From assembly GCF_020616155.1 (NCBI RefSeq), contig NZ_CP085530.1, positions 2,664,501 to 2,728,500 of the forward strand: a stretch of DNA of 64,000 bases, in the 5' to 3' direction. The number at the start of each line of letters is the position of its first letter. Position 1 is the stretch's first letter. Below the pieces are notes generated by a model. That model saw only the letters and a list, made by a program, of their open reading frames with translations, ran no database searches and was not told the DNA's origin. Source of the stretch: Vogesella sp. XCS3. GTDB lineage: Bacteria; Pseudomonadota; Gammaproteobacteria; Burkholderiales; Chromobacteriaceae. Positions 17,907 to 27,251 of this stretch are shown one piece after another. The translations under genes and the position numbers were made by a program.

Positions 17907-19018
17907 CGGCTGCCCACCCAGTAGGTGCCGGCCGGGGTGAAGGCGGCAAAGCGCTGATGCATGTCCTGCCAGCTACGCGCCGGGTCTACGTCTTTGAACT
18001 GCGCCGGGTGCAGCCATTTGGCCATGGCCTCGGCCAGGATGATGTGCTGCGGCATGATGTAGAACATGTGCCAGCCGGCAAAGGTGTTGCTGCCACGCGC
18101 GGCAGGCAGGCCCTTGAGCTGTTCGCGCTGGCCCATGGCCGCCAGCGAGGCCAGCGCGTCGGCACGGCTGACGGCCGCGCCGAACTTCACGCCGGTCTTG
18201 TCACCGGGGCCGGCCGCGCCGGAGGCAAAGTAATGAGTGGGTTTCTGTACCAGCACGTGCTCGGGGTTTACCTGGCCCAGCGGCGCGTCCAGCAGTGCGC
18301 TGCCCAGGTTGCGGCCGCCGGCCAGCTCTACCAGCTCGCCAAAGCTGCCTTTGCCGGCGGTGGTCAGCTCCTCGATGGTACCGGCGCGCACGTCGGCAAA
18401 TACCAGCGGGCGCTGCGCGGCCGGTACCGCTGCCAGGCGGCGCTGGATGGTGTTGCGTTTGTCTTCATAGAAGCGGATGAAGCTTTCCGCCTGCTGGCTG
18501 CGCCCCAGCGCCTTGCCCATCAGGCGCAGACTGGGCACGGTGTGCTCCAGCGGTTTGTCGCGGAAATCGACAAAGATCACCGCCACCCCGGCCTGAGTCA
18601 GCTGCTGCACGATGGGGTTGTCCAGGCTTGGGCCGTGGCCGGAGGTACTGAAAATGGCCAGGTCCGGGCGCAGGGTCAGTACTTTTTCCGGGCTGATGCT
18701 GGCTTCGCTGGTTTTGCCGATCAGCGGGATCTTGTCGATCTCGGGAAAGTGCTGGCGGTACTCGGCGTAGCCTTGCGGGTCCAGCATGCGGAAGTCGCCC
18801 TGCCAGCCGGCTATGCGCGCCAGCGGTTTTTTGCCTTCCAGCAGCGACAGCGCGTAGAACAGCCGCCCTTCGCCCAGCAGCACGCGCTCTACCTTGTCCG
18901 GCACGTTGACGCTGCGGCCGGCGATGTCTTTCACCACCACGGCGGCGGCGTGCTGGCTGGCCAGCAAGGCCAGCAGGGAAAGCCCGAGGCGGGCGGTGCG
19001 GGGTACGGAGGCGATCAT
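17903..19018 (-). CDS. periplasmic iron-siderophore binding protein
   Basis: 371 residues from ATG 19018 (AGGAA upstream), beginning with a signal peptide (LGLSLLALLASQHAAA). Class III binding-protein fold: DIAGRSVNVPDKVERVLLG, LRPDLAIFSTSGH, GVAVIFVDFRDKP. It carries the substrate from the TonB receptor to the FecCD permease. The frame extends upstream through non-coding sequence, which I exclude. Confidence 0.93.
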   Translation of the reverse strand: MIASVPRTARLGLSLLALLASQHAAAVVVKDIAGRSVNVPDKVERVLLGEGRLFYALSLLEGKKPLARIAGWQGDFRMLDPQGYAEYRQHFPEIDKIPLIGKTSEASISPEKVLTLRPDLAIFSTSGHGPSLDNPIVQQLTQAGVAVIFVDFRDKPLEHTVPSLRLMGKALGRSQQAESFIRFYEDKRNTIQRRLAAVPAAQRPLVFADVRAGTIEELTTAGKGSFGELVELAGGRNLGSALLDAPLGQVNPEHVLVQKPTHYFASGAAGPGDKTGVKFGAAVSRADALASLAAMGQREQLKGLPAARGSNTFAGWHMFYIMPQHIILAEAMAKWLHPAQFKDVDPARSWQDMHQRFAAFTPAGTYWVGSR

Positions 19019-19028
19019 GGCTCGTTCC

Positions 19029-19047
19029 TGAGAATGATTTGCAACAA
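19029..19047 (-). promoter_or_regulatory. possible Fur site before the binding-protein gene
   Basis: GCAAATCATTCTCAGG on the minus strand is Fur-box-like and overlaps the leader of the binding-protein gene. The AAATCATTCTCA core recurs upstream of the heme receptor. Confidence 0.35.
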
Positions 19048-19122
19048 AGCGGCAGTATTTCACTGCCGCGGGCAGGGGGCGTTTGCGAAACGCGCAATCT
19101 GCTTTGTGGTGGGGGCAAGCTG

Positions 19123-19160
19123 TGCGGCCAACCTTGCCGTGCTGGCGAAGGTTGGCCGCA
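19123..19160 (-). terminator. hairpin of two inverted uptake words after the TonB receptor
   Basis: TGCGGCCAACCTT and AAGGTTGGCCGCA, 12 bases apart, directly follow the receptor stop. Both are exact 12-mer copies. No T tract, so termination strength is uncertain. Confidence 0.55.
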
Positions 19161-19164
19161 GCGC

Positions 19165-21480
19165 TTACCAGCGGTAGGCCAGCGACGCTTTCATGGCGCG
19201 GCCAAAGCCCGGCGCGCAGAAGGTGCCGTCGCACAGCGTCAGGTAGTGCTGGTCGAACACGTTGCTCACGTTCAGCGCGGCGCGCCAGCTGCGGTTTTCC
19301 CACGCCAGCATGGCGTCTACCAGGGTGTAGGCGTCGTTGAGGCTGCTGCCGCCGCCTTGCGACGCGGCGGCGTGGCGCACGCCGACGGCGCTGCTGGTAC
19401 CTTGCAGCGCGCCGGCAAAGCGGTACTTGGCCCACAGTGCGGCTTGCCAGTCGGGCACCATTTCCACCCGGCGGCCTACTTCATTGGCCTTGTTGCTGCG
19501 GGTAATGGCGGTATCGGTATGGCTTAGCGCGGCCAGCATGTCCCACTGCCGCGCCAGGCGCAGGCTGGCTTCCAGCTCCACGCCACGGGCGCGCACCTGG
19601 CCGGTCTGCACGTTGCCGCTGAACGGTGCCGGCGCGGTGGTGGTGACGTTGTCGCGCAGCAGCTGGTACACGCTGGCTGCCAGCGTGGTGTCGCTGTCTT
19701 CCGGCTGGTAGCGCACGCCGGCTTCCCACTGCTCGCCCTGCTCCGGTTTCATGCGCTGGCCGTAGGCGTCGTTGCCGCTGATGGCCTGGAACGAGGTGCT
19801 GTAGCTGAGGTACGGCGCCAGGCCGTTAGCGGCCAGGTACACCACGCCCAGGCGACCGGTGGTGGCGCTGCTGCGGTCGGTGGTGGTGAGCTTGGCAGCC
19901 AGCTGTTCGTTGGTGTCACGCACCTTGTCGTGGCGCAGGCCGGCGGTGAACGCCCAGCGCTCGCCCAGCTTGACCTGGTCTTGCAGGTAGAGACCCAGTT
20001 GGCGCGAGGTGTCCTTGTCGTCCCACAGCAGCGGCAGGTTCTGCCAGGCGGGCACGGTGAACGCCGGGTTGAAAATGTTCACCGCGTTGGCCGCACCGCG
20101 ATAGGTGGGCTGGCGGAAGGTGCTGTGGCGCCAGTCCACGCCGGCCAGCAGCGTGTGCTGCACGTCGCCGTGCTGCAGCCGGCTTTCCAGCTGGGTGTCG
20201 GCCGCCAGCGAGGTTTCCTGGTTCAGGCGGTACCAGGCGCGGCGGCTGAGGGTGCGGCCGTCGGCGGCCAGCGCTAGCGGGCGTACCTCGCGCCGGGTGT
20301 TGTCGCCGTCCAGGTAGCGCACGTTCTGGCGCAGCGTCAGCGCCGGGCTGAAGGCGTGGCTGAACTGGTAGCCCAGCATGCTGCCTTTCTTGTCGTGCAG
20401 CGTGTCCGGGCCTTGCAGGTTGGTGCTGGCATCCGGTTGGCCGGCGCTGCCGGGTTTCACCAGCTGGTTGGGCACGGCCCAGCCGTTTTCGTCGTGCTGG
20501 TACTGCGCCTGCAGCAGCAGGCTGGTGGCGTCGCTGGGTTGCCAGCTCAGTGCGGCCGCCAGGTAGCGGCGGTTGTCGGGCAGGTATTGCCACTGGGTGT
20601 CGCTGTCGCGGCCCAGCGCGGTAAGGCGGTAGCGCAGCGTGCCGGCGTCGTCCAGTTGGCCGCCGATGTCAGCGGCCAGCTGGCGGTGGCCGTCGCTGCC
20701 GCTTTCTACCACCACTTCGTTCTGCATGCCGGCGCGCGGCTGCTTGCTCACCATGTTCACCATGCCACCGGGGGTGGCGCGGCCGTACAGCACCGACGCC
20801 GGGCCGCGCACCACCTCCACCCGCTCCAGGCCGTAGGGCTCGCTGCGGCTGATGAAGGCGTTGTGGTACAGGCGCAGGCCGTCGCGGTACAGGCCGTCTT
20901 TGGATACGCCAAAACCGCGCAGGATCACGTCGTCGTCGGTGAGCGCGGTGGGGTACACCGCCACGCCGGGGGTATAGCTCACCGCCTCGGCCACGGTGGC
21001 GGCGCGCTGGTCTTGCAGCTGCAGCGCGTTTACCACGCTGACCGCCTGCGGCACTTCTACCAGCGGGGTGCGCGTCTTGCTGCCGCTGCGGGCGGCGCGG
21101 TTCTGGTAGCTGGCCGGCAGGCCGGGGTTGGCCGCCGTGTCGGCGGTCACCTGCACCGTGGGCAGCGTGGTGGCGGTTTGTGCGGCGCGGGCGGCGGGCA
21201 GAACGGTGACGGTATTGCCGTCTACGCGCAGCTGCAAGCCGCTGCCGGCCAGCAGTTGTTGCAGGGCGGCCTGCCAGCTCATCTGGCCTTTTACGGCCGG
21301 GGCTTGCTTGCCGGCCAGCAGGCTGCTGGCCACGATCAGGGTAATGCCGGCCTGGCGCGCCAGTTGCTGCAGGCTGCTGGCCAGCGGCTGGCGGGCTTGG
21401 TCCAGCTGCAGCTCGGCGGCCTGCACGCTGGCGAAGGCGGCGGCCAGCGCGGCCGCCAGCAGGGTGTGGCGAGGTGTCAT
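19165..21480 (-). CDS. TonB-dependent ferric-siderophore receptor with STN signalling domain
   Basis: 771 residues. Signal peptide (1-21), an STN domain (about 25-95) that passes the ligand signal to FecR, a plug (about 135-250, VILRGFGVSKDGLYRDG) and a 22-strand barrel ending in the aromatic AYRW. It looks like FpvA/FoxA/FhuE-type hydroxamate or mixed siderophore receptors. With FecI and FecR upstream it forms a surface-signalling unit: ligand binding activates transcription of the receptor and of the transport genes that follow. GGAG precedes the ATG. Confidence 0.95.
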   Translation of the reverse strand: MTPRHTLLAAALAAAFASVQAAELQLDQARQPLASSLQQLARQAGITLIVASSLLAGKQAPAVKGQMSWQAALQQLLAGSGLQLRVDGNTVTVLPAARAAQTATTLPTVQVTADTAANPGLPASYQNRAARSGSKTRTPLVEVPQAVSVVNALQLQDQRAATVAEAVSYTPGVAVYPTALTDDDVILRGFGVSKDGLYRDGLRLYHNAFISRSEPYGLERVEVVRGPASVLYGRATPGGMVNMVSKQPRAGMQNEVVVESGSDGHRQLAADIGGQLDDAGTLRYRLTALGRDSDTQWQYLPDNRRYLAAALSWQPSDATSLLLQAQYQHDENGWAVPNQLVKPGSAGQPDASTNLQGPDTLHDKKGSMLGYQFSHAFSPALTLRQNVRYLDGDNTRREVRPLALAADGRTLSRRAWYRLNQETSLAADTQLESRLQHGDVQHTLLAGVDWRHSTFRQPTYRGAANAVNIFNPAFTVPAWQNLPLLWDDKDTSRQLGLYLQDQVKLGERWAFTAGLRHDKVRDTNEQLAAKLTTTDRSSATTGRLGVVYLAANGLAPYLSYSTSFQAISGNDAYGQRMKPEQGEQWEAGVRYQPEDSDTTLAASVYQLLRDNVTTTAPAPFSGNVQTGQVRARGVELEASLRLARQWDMLAALSHTDTAITRSNKANEVGRRVEMVPDWQAALWAKYRFAGALQGTSSAVGVRHAAASQGGGSSLNDAYTLVDAMLAWENRSWRAALNVSNVFDQHYLTLCDGTFCAPGFGRAMKASLAYRW

Positions 21481-21589
21481 GCGTGTGCTCCATTCAGGGT
21501 GGGGGCATCTGATGGCGGCGGCTACAGGTGCTTGTCCTGTGTCTGACGCTTGGGCTGCGCTTTTCCCTGATGTGCAGGCGGCAAAATTT

Positions 21590-22516
21590 TTAACGGCGCG
21601 GGCGCAGCACGGTGGCGCTGTCGGTTTCGGCTACCACTACGGGCAAGGCCTGTGGCAGGCGCTGCAGGAAGGCGGACAGGTCGCGCAGCTGTACCACGGC
21701 GGTGAGGCGCAGCGAGGCGTTGCCTTCTACCCGCAGCGGTTTGCGGCGGTACGGCGCTAGCGTGGCGGCTACTTGCTGCAGCGTGGCGTTGTGGAAAGCC
21801 AGCGTGCCCTGCGCCCACAGGAAGGGGTCTACCGCCGGCGCCGGCGTGCGCGCGGCACCATCCGGCCCCAGCGTCAGGTAATCGCCGGCTTGCAGTACGG
21901 CCAGGCTATCGCCGGCGTGGCGGCCAACCTTTACCCGGCCGCTGGCCACCGCCACGTGCAGCTGCTGGCCGTCCAGCTGCACGGCAAAGCGGGTGCCCAG
22001 CACGGTGATCTGGCCTAGCGGGGTGCTGACCACAAACGGCCGCTCGCTGTCGCGCTGCACGTCAAACAGCGCCCGGCCAGCGTCCAGCTGCACGTGGCGC
22101 ATGGCGGCCAGGTAGCGCACGCTGGCGCGGCTGGCGGCGTTCAGGGTGAGTACGCTGCCGTCGGGCAGGGTTTGCCGCAGCGGCGCCTGCTGGCTGGCGA
22201 GCCGGGTTTGCCACTGCGGCTGCGCCTCGCGCCAGGCCCACAGGCGCCAACCGGCCACGCCCAGCAGCAGGCTGGCGGCGCTGCCTTTGAGCAGCTGGCG
22301 GCGTTGCTGGCGGCGGGTTTCGGCGGCGCGCGCCAGCTGTTGCAGCGTGTCGGGCCTGTCCAGCCCGTGCCACAGGCTGTCGAACTGGCGGTATTCGTGG
22401 CCGTGGCGCGGGTCGGCCAGCAGCCAGGCCTCGAAGCGGGTGCGCAGGCTGTCGTCGTCGGGGCGGTCTTGCAGGCGCAGGAACCAGCGCGCCGCTTCTT
22501 CGCGCAGCCGGCTCAT
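21590..22516 (-). CDS. FecR-family anti-sigma / sigma regulator
   Basis: 308 residues from ATG 22516, overlapping the sigma gene by ATGA. N-terminal DUF4880 region (EEAARWFLRLQD), one membrane helix (LLKGSAASLLLGVAGW, about 80-95), and the periplasmic FecR domain (QTLPDGSVLTLNAAS, TPLGQITVLGTRFAV) with a C-terminal STN-contact part. It senses the receptor's STN domain across the inner membrane and controls the paired sigma factor. Confidence 0.93.
   Translation of the reverse strand: MSRLREEAARWFLRLQDRPDDDSLRTRFEAWLLADPRHGHEYRQFDSLWHGLDRPDTLQQLARAAETRRQQRRQLLKGSAASLLLGVAGWRLWAWREAQPQWQTRLASQQAPLRQTLPDGSVLTLNAASRASVRYLAAMRHVQLDAGRALFDVQRDSERPFVVSTPLGQITVLGTRFAVQLDGQQLHVAVASGRVKVGRHAGDSLAVLQAGDYLTLGPDGAARTPAPAVDPFLWAQGTLAFHNATLQQVAATLAPYRRKPLRVEGNASLRLTAVVQLRDLSAFLQRLPQALPVVVAETDSATVLRPRR
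21920..21931 (+). repeat. uptake-word copy GCGGCCAACCTT
   Basis: Exact copy inside fecR; reads Lys-Val-Gly-Arg on the coding strand, as it does in cpdB. Confidence 0.6.
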
Positions 22517-23037
22517 GCGCCCTGCTCTTGCAGCGCGCGCAAGTCCAGCATGGCGCGGATCAGGTGGCGCTCCACCATATTGAGGCTGATGCCCAGCGCT
22601 GCGGCGACTTCCGGCTGGCTGCCGCCTTCCACCCGCACGCGCCAGAACACTTCGCGGCAGCGCGGTGGCAGGGTGTCGATGATTTGCTGTAGCAGCGCCA
22701 GGCGCTGGCGCAGCGCGGCCAGGTCGGCGGTATCGGGGGCGGCGGGGAGCCGTTGTTCGTCCGGCTCGGCTTCGAACACGTAGTGCTGGTCGCGCCGCAG
22801 CTGGTCGCAGAGTACGCTTTGCGCCACGCGGCGCAGGTAGGCTTGCGGCTCGGCCACCTTGCTGCGCTGCTGCAGCAGTGCGTAGCGCAGCAAGGCGTCG
22901 TGCAGCACGTCTTTGGCGCGCTGCGGGCAGCCGCACTGGCGGCGCAGCGTCGCCAGCAGCTCGGCGTAGGCCCAGCGCAGGTCGATGCCGAACCAGTGTT
23001 GTGGCGTGGTGGCAGGCGGTAGCAAGGCGGCAGTCAT
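22513..23037 (-). CDS. ECF sigma factor, FecI-like
   Basis: 174 residues with sigma region 2 (AKDVLHDALLRYALLQQ, AYLRRVAQSVLCDQLRRD) and region 4 (LPPRCREVFWRVRVEGGSQPEVAAALGISLNMVERHL). It directs RNA polymerase to the siderophore receptor operon when FecR signals ligand binding. First gene of the operon, just downstream of a Fur box. Confidence 0.94.
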   Translation of the reverse strand: MTAALLPPATTPQHWFGIDLRWAYAELLATLRRQCGCPQRAKDVLHDALLRYALLQQRSKVAEPQAYLRRVAQSVLCDQLRRDQHYVFEAEPDEQRLPAAPDTADLAALRQRLALLQQIIDTLPPRCREVFWRVRVEGGSQPEVAAALGISLNMVERHLIRAMLDLRALQEQGA

Positions 23038-23054
23038 CGCAATACGCTTATCTA

Positions 23055-23079
23055 TTGATAATGGTTATCAATAGTAATG
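23055..23079 (-). promoter_or_regulatory. Fur box upstream of fecI
   Basis: GATAATGGTTATCAATAG (plus strand) closely matches the Fur consensus built from GATAAT repeats. It lies about 20-40 bases before the sigma gene start, so iron should repress the entire siderophore regulon. Confidence 0.75.
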
Positions 23080-23165
23080 TATCGGCTGTGTAGCTGTCAT
23101 GCTAGCGGCGGGCAATATGCCCGCCGTTTGCGCGTGAGTCTGTGGCCAGATACCTGCCGATGCGG

Positions 23166-23471
23166 CTAGCTGGCGTCCGGCTTGCGTGCAAACAGCACGC
23201 GGGGGGCGTTGCCCTGGCTGGTGTGCGAACGCGGCGGGCGTGCCTGCTTGGGGGTTTTCAGCTGGATGTACAGCGCCTCGACCTCGGCGCGCGCCCACGG
23301 CGTGCGGCGCAGGAAGGTGAGGCTGGATTTGATGCTGGGGTCGCTGTTGAAGCAGCGGATTTTCACCAGTTGGCCCAGCTGCGGCCAACCATAGTGGGCT
23401 ACCAGTTCGTTCAGCAGCGCTTCCAGGGTAACGCCTTGCAGTGGGTCTTTGGGGGCGGGTTTGTCGCTCAT
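23166..23471 (-). CDS. VF530-family DNA-binding-like protein
   Basis: 101 residues from ATG 23471, overlapping the upstream gene's stop as ATGA. The VF530 (DUF2132) core is [21 protein letters not shown] followed by [24 protein letters not shown]. Family members are small helical proteins with structural resemblance to DNA-binding folds, function unknown. The tail is basic and disordered. Confidence 0.85.
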   Translation of the reverse strand: MSDKPAPKDPLQGVTLEALLNELVAHYGWPQLGQLVKIRCFNSDPSIKSSLTFLRRTPWARAEVEALYIQLKTPKQARPPRSHTSQGNAPRVLFARKPDAS

Positions 23472-23866
23472 CAGGTGCTCCGGCGGCCGTGATTGGGGTT
23501 CTTGGTGTAAGCGCAGTAGCCCGGGCGCGGCCCCACTTTGGGGTGATTGCGGCAGGTGTTCGGGCGCTGTTCGTAGATGGTGCATAGCCGCGTTTTCTGG
23601 TCCAGGTACATGCAGTCGCCGTTGGCGCGGCGGCTGAGGGTGAATACCTCGTACTTGAAGTTGAAGTGCTGGATGATGCGCTGTTTTTCCAGACGTTTGG
23701 CGATGTTCTTTACCGGTTCCTGCAATTCGAACTCGTCCACAATGCCCATGCGTACCAGGTCGGGCAGCATTACCTCTACCGGCATGCTGCAACAGGACGC
23801 CATGCAGTCGCTGCACAGCCCGTTCTTGTATTTCACCCAGGTATCCAGGCGCTCGATATCAGACAC
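23471..23866 (-). CDS. YkgJ-family cysteine cluster protein
   Basis: 131 residues from a GTG start with AAGGG six bases upstream. The cysteine cluster is [10 protein letters not shown] near the N-terminus, with further Cys in [23 protein letters not shown] and YCAYT; this is the UPF0153/YkgJ zinc- or iron-chelating pattern. Cytoplasmic, biochemical role unknown. Coupled to the VF530-like gene. Confidence 0.88.
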   Translation of the reverse strand: MSDIERLDTWVKYKNGLCSDCMASCCSMPVEVMLPDLVRMGIVDEFELQEPVKNIAKRLEKQRIIQHFNFKYEVFTLSRRANGDCMYLDQKTRLCTIYEQRPNTCRNHPKVGPRPGYCAYTKNPNHGRRST

Positions 23867-24136
23867 ACATCACCCTTAAAGCATTGAATTCAAAAAACAA
23901 TCCGCCAGGCGGCGAAAGCTGCGCATTCTACGGGCTGGGCCTAGGGGTGGCAAGCGGCCGGGTAAGCCCGGTTTGACACCGGAAATGAACACTTTGCGTT
24001 GTGATATATTCTTTTGTTCTCGATCGCAAAGAATTGATATGTCTTTGTGCTGATTTGTAGTGAGTGGCAGCACGCCAGCCAAGAGCGTGACAACACGGCT
24101 TCATCCTCTCCTGTCGATATCTCCAAAGGTTGTTCC

Positions 24137-25741
24137 ATGAAGATTGTTTCAAAACTGATCGTGGCTTTTGTCTGTAGTGCAGTGGTAGTGGTGCTGGTGG
24201 GCTTGGCAGGTGTGATCAAGCTGAATCAGGCTGACCAGCGTTTCGATGCGTTTACCGGCAACATTCTGCCCAGCGTAGAACTGCTGGCCAAAACACAGAA
24301 CCAGACCTGGGCTGCCCGTAACGAAGTATGGAAGCACCTGGCACAGCCAGACGCCGCGGGCAAGCAGGCCGCCGAGCAAGCTATCAGCAAGCGGCTGGAT
24401 GAAGTGGAAAAATCGCTGCAGGCTTACGAGCCCATGGTGGTGGATGCCGAAGAAAAGCGCCTGCTGGAGCAATCCAGACAACGCCTGGCCGAGTATCGTG
24501 CCGGGCTGGTTGATACGCTGGCGATGTCGCGTAATGGCGACCAGGCTGGTGCGGTGCAACGCGCGCTGCAAGGCCGTGGCAATGCGCTGGTAGCGGCCAT
24601 GGACGAGCACGTGCTGTATAACCGCAAACTGGCCCAGAACCTGCAGCAGGCCAATAGCGAGGCGGCACATAGCGCGCTGACCCAGCTGCTGGTGGTGCTG
24701 GCAGTGGTTCTGCTGGCAATGGCAGCTGGTGGCACGCAGCTGTGCCGCGCCATTTCGCAAGGCTTGCGCCGCATGCAGCAAGCGATGACCGAGATCAGTC
24801 GCGACCTGGACTTTACCCGCCGTGTTGCGGTGCCGCAGCAGGACGAAATCGGCGTGACGGCTACCGCCTTCAATGCCCTGCTGGACAAGCTGCAGCACAG
24901 CTTGCAAGACATGAAGCGCGGCATTGTCGAGGTGTCGTCCACCGCACAGCAGCTGCAGCAGGCGTCTGGCAGTGTGGCAGACAGCTCGGCACAGCAAAGC
25001 AATGCCTCTGCCCATATGGCGGCGGCGGTCGAGCAGATGACCGTAAGCCTGAGCCACGTGGCAGACCGTGCGCGCGAGGCGCATAGCCTGTCAGCCGAGG
25101 GTGCAGATCAGGCAAGCCTGGGGCAACAGGCGATCGGGCAGGTGGTGGCGGACATCGAGGTGATTGCCAGCACGGTGTCGGATACCGCGCACGAGATCGG
25201 CCAGCTGGCTGAGCGTAGCCAGAGCATCGAGTCGGTGGTGAATGTGATTCGTGATGTGGCCGAGCAGACCAATCTGCTGGCGCTGAACGCTGCCATCGAA
25301 GCGGCGCGCGCCGGCGAAAGCGGCCGCGGCTTTGCCGTGGTGGCCGACGAGGTGCGCAAGCTGGCCGAACGTACCGCCGCCTCCACACAGGAAATCGGCA
25401 AGATCATCACCGCCATCCAGCAGGTGACGGGCAATGTGGTCAGCCGCATGGAACAAGCGGTAGGCCAGGTAGAGCGCGGCCAGCAGGGGGTCGGCTCGGC
25501 GCAGCAGAATATCGCCCAGCTACTGGCCGGGGCACATGCCAGCGCCCGCGTGGTGCAAGAGATTTCCGAGGCGATCCGCGAACAAAGCATGGCCACCAAC
25601 AGCATTGCGCAGCAGGTAGAAACCGTGGCGCAAAGTGCCGAGGCCAACAGCAGTGCGGCAGGTCAGGCGGCCAACATTGCCACCGGCCTGCAGCGTGTGG
25701 CGGCCGGCATGCAGCAGGAAGTGAGTGCTTACCGCGTGTAA
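24137..25741 (+). CDS. methyl-accepting chemotaxis protein with four-helix-bundle sensor
   Basis: 534 residues from ATG 24137 with AAAGG upstream. First membrane helix (about 7-30), a periplasmic four-helix-bundle region of about 160 residues ([18 protein letters not shown]), a second helix (about 190-210), HAMP, and the signalling domain with [20 protein letters not shown]. No C-terminal pentapeptide. The ligand is unknown. The AT-rich 270 bp upstream contains an inverted repeat (CTTTGCG at 23992, CGCAAAG at 24025) around TATATT at 24005, a possible promoter and operator. Confidence 0.93.
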   Translation: MKIVSKLIVAFVCSAVVVVLVGLAGVIKLNQADQRFDAFTGNILPSVELLAKTQNQTWAARNEVWKHLAQPDAAGKQAAEQAISKRLDEVEKSLQAYEPMVVDAEEKRLLEQSRQRLAEYRAGLVDTLAMSRNGDQAGAVQRALQGRGNALVAAMDEHVLYNRKLAQNLQQANSEAAHSALTQLLVVLAVVLLAMAAGGTQLCRAISQGLRRMQQAMTEISRDLDFTRRVAVPQQDEIGVTATAFNALLDKLQHSLQDMKRGIVEVSSTAQQLQQASGSVADSSAQQSNASAHMAAAVEQMTVSLSHVADRAREAHSLSAEGADQASLGQQAIGQVVADIEVIASTVSDTAHEIGQLAERSQSIESVVNVIRDVAEQTNLLALNAAIEAARAGESGRGFAVVADEVRKLAERTAASTQEIGKIITAIQQVTGNVVSRMEQAVGQVERGQQGVGSAQQNIAQLLAGAHASARVVQEISEAIREQSMATNSIAQQVETVAQSAEANSSAAGQAANIATGLQRVAAGMQQEVSAYRV

Positions 25742-25757
25742 GCGCGCGCAAACGAAA

Positions 25758-25787
25758 CAGCCGGCATGGGATGCCGGCTTTTTTTTG
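25758..25787 (+). terminator. terminator after the chemoreceptor gene
   Basis: AGCCGGCAT, GGG loop, ATGCCGGCT and a run of eight T. Confidence 0.92.
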
Positions 25788-25795
25788 CGTGTCGT

Positions 25796-26224
25796 CTAGG
25801 GCTGGGGGCCGTCGGCAATCAGCCGTTTGCCCAGGCTCACCGCCTCGTCCTGCGCGTAGCCCAGCTGGCGGTAAAAGGCCAATACCGCCGTGTTGCTGCT
25901 ACGAACCTGCAGGTTGAGTTTGGGGCAGCCACGCGCCAGCAGCGCCGCTTCGATATGCGCCATCATGGCGCGGCCGTAGCCCAGGCCCTGCGCGCCGGGC
26001 TGTACTGCCAGGTAGTTCACCCAGCCACGGTGGCCGTCGTAGCCGGCCATGGCGCTGGCTACCAGCTGGCCGTCTGCCTCGCCCACCAGAAACAGCTCGC
26101 GCTGCACGGTGAGCTTGCGCTGGATGTCGCGCAGCGGGTCGTTCCACGGCCGTGTCAGGCCACAGGCCTGCCACAGCGCAATCACGGCGCCGGTATCGGC
26201 TTCGGTAAACGGGCGTATCTGCAT
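25796..26224 (-). CDS. GNAT acetyltransferase, YpeA-like
   Basis: 142 residues from ATG 26224 with AGGAAG upstream. GNAT acetyl-CoA site QPGAQGLGYGRAMMAH, preceded by WVNYLAVQP and followed by LNLQVRSSNTAVLAFYRQLGY. Strong resemblance to YpeA. Acetylates a small molecule or protein amine; the substrate is unknown. Confidence 0.9.
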   Translation of the reverse strand: MQIRPFTEADTGAVIALWQACGLTRPWNDPLRDIQRKLTVQRELFLVGEADGQLVASAMAGYDGHRGWVNYLAVQPGAQGLGYGRAMMAHIEAALLARGCPKLNLQVRSSNTAVLAFYRQLGYAQDEAVSLGKRLIADGPQP

Positions 26225-26274
26225 GAGCGTCTTCCTGCACGATTGATACGGCATCATGGCATGCACGGTGGCGT

Positions 26275-26286
26275 GCGGCCAACCTT
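26275..26286 (+). repeat. uptake-word copy GCGGCCAACCTT (intergenic)
   Basis: Exact copy spanning the stop region of the DUF3291 gene. Confidence 0.6.
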
Positions 26287-26734
26287 AGCCGGCGGGGGCG
26301 TCAAAACGGCGGGCAAAGGTAAACGCGCCAGGGCCGGGGCCGTGTTGCGCCAGCTGCGCCAGACGGTCGGCAGCCTCTGCCAGCGTGGGGCGGTGGCCGT
26401 GCGGCACCCACCATAGCACCTGGGCGGGGGTATCCATGCGGGCAAACCATTCGCGGCGGCGGCGGAAGAAGTCCACGTGCTCGCTGCGGTAGGCAAAGTC
26501 GGCCAGCGTATCGATGTTTTCCCACACCGACATATTCACGATGACGTCGTCGCCAAAGGGGCGAAAGGCGGTGGCGTCGCCCGCCTCGTCTTGCAGCCGC
26601 CACACAAAGCCGGGCGAGGCTTCGCCCAGCGCGTTGATGCGCTCAAGGTTGGCCGCAAAGTCGTGCAGCTGCGGCGAATCGAGTGGCGCCAGCAAGGTGG
26701 CGATATTGAGCTGGGCGAGCTGGTAAGCGGACAT
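26285..26734 (-). CDS. DUF3291 protein
   Basis: 149 residues. DUF3291 motifs: LAQLNIATLLAPLDSP, FVWRLQDEAGDATAF, IVNMSVWENIDTLADFAYRS and RREWFARMDTPAQVLWWVP. The fold is related to dimeric alpha-beta barrel monooxygenase-like proteins. Function not known. AAAGG precedes the ATG. Monocistronic. Confidence 0.85.
   Translation of the reverse strand: MSAYQLAQLNIATLLAPLDSPQLHDFAANLERINALGEASPGFVWRLQDEAGDATAFRPFGDDVIVNMSVWENIDTLADFAYRSEHVDFFRRRREWFARMDTPAQVLWWVPHGHRPTLAEAADRLAQLAQHGPGPGAFTFARRFDAPAG
26645..26656 (-). repeat. uptake-word copy (minus strand)
   Basis: AAGGTTGGCCGC on the plus strand, inside the DUF3291 gene; the coding strand reads Ala-Ala-Asn-Leu. Confidence 0.6.
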
Positions 26735-26810
26735 GGCGGCCTTTCGGTAGGGGATGCCAGGCAGATGATGCCGGGCTGGCGGGTTTCAAGTACGCCTGGC
26801 CCCTAAAATC

Positions 26811-26846
26811 AACGCCCTGCGTGGCGTGTTGCCTCTGCAGGGCGTT
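26811..26846 (-). terminator. hairpin after the FKBP gene
   Basis: AACGCCCTGC and GCAGGGCGTT, 16 bases apart, in the gap between the FKBP stop and the DUF3291 start. The T tract is short. Confidence 0.5.
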
Positions 26847-26857
26847 TGGCTGCGGCT

Positions 26858-27199
26858 TTAGTCGTCGCGCGTCAGCACGCTCAGCAGTTGGATCTCGAAC
26901 AGCAGGTTGCTGTTGGGCGGGATCATGTCGCCCACCTGGCGCTCGCCGTAAGCCAGCGCTGCCGGCACCCACAGTTTGCGCTTGCCACCCACGCGCATGC
27001 CGGCCAGGCCCTGGATCCAGCCCTGGATCACGCGCTTGTTGCTGAGGATGCATTCGAAGGGCTGGCCCTTGCGCTGCGAGCTGTCGAACTCGGTGCCGTC
27101 TTCCAGCCAGCCGGTGTAGTGCGCGGTGATCAGCGCGCCGCGCTCGGCGGCCTTGCCCTCGCCCACGATGATGTCTTCGATTATTACGCTGTCGCTCAT
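26858..27199 (-). CDS. FKBP-type peptidyl-prolyl isomerase
   Basis: 113 residues, a single FKBP domain without signal peptide or linker. Active-site residues sit in VTAHYTGWL-type motif (ALITAHYTGWLEDGTEFDSS), RVIQGWIQGLAGMRVGGKRKL, and YGERQVGDMIPPNSNLLFEIQLL. Catalyses Xaa-Pro isomerisation in the cytoplasm. GGGAGG precedes the ATG. Confidence 0.95.
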   Translation of the reverse strand: MSDSVIIEDIIVGEGKAAERGALITAHYTGWLEDGTEFDSSQRKGQPFECILSNKRVIQGWIQGLAGMRVGGKRKLWVPAALAYGERQVGDMIPPNSNLLFEIQLLSVLTRDD

Positions 27200-27251
27200 G
27201 GCGGCCTCCCGCTAAGTGAAGGCGGCATTTTAGGCGTAGTTGGCCGCACTT

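Noticed and set aside
23166..23816. Extended N-terminus for the VF530-like protein
   Set aside because: The extension is the out-of-frame shadow of the YkgJ gene; ATG 23471 shares ATGA with its stop.
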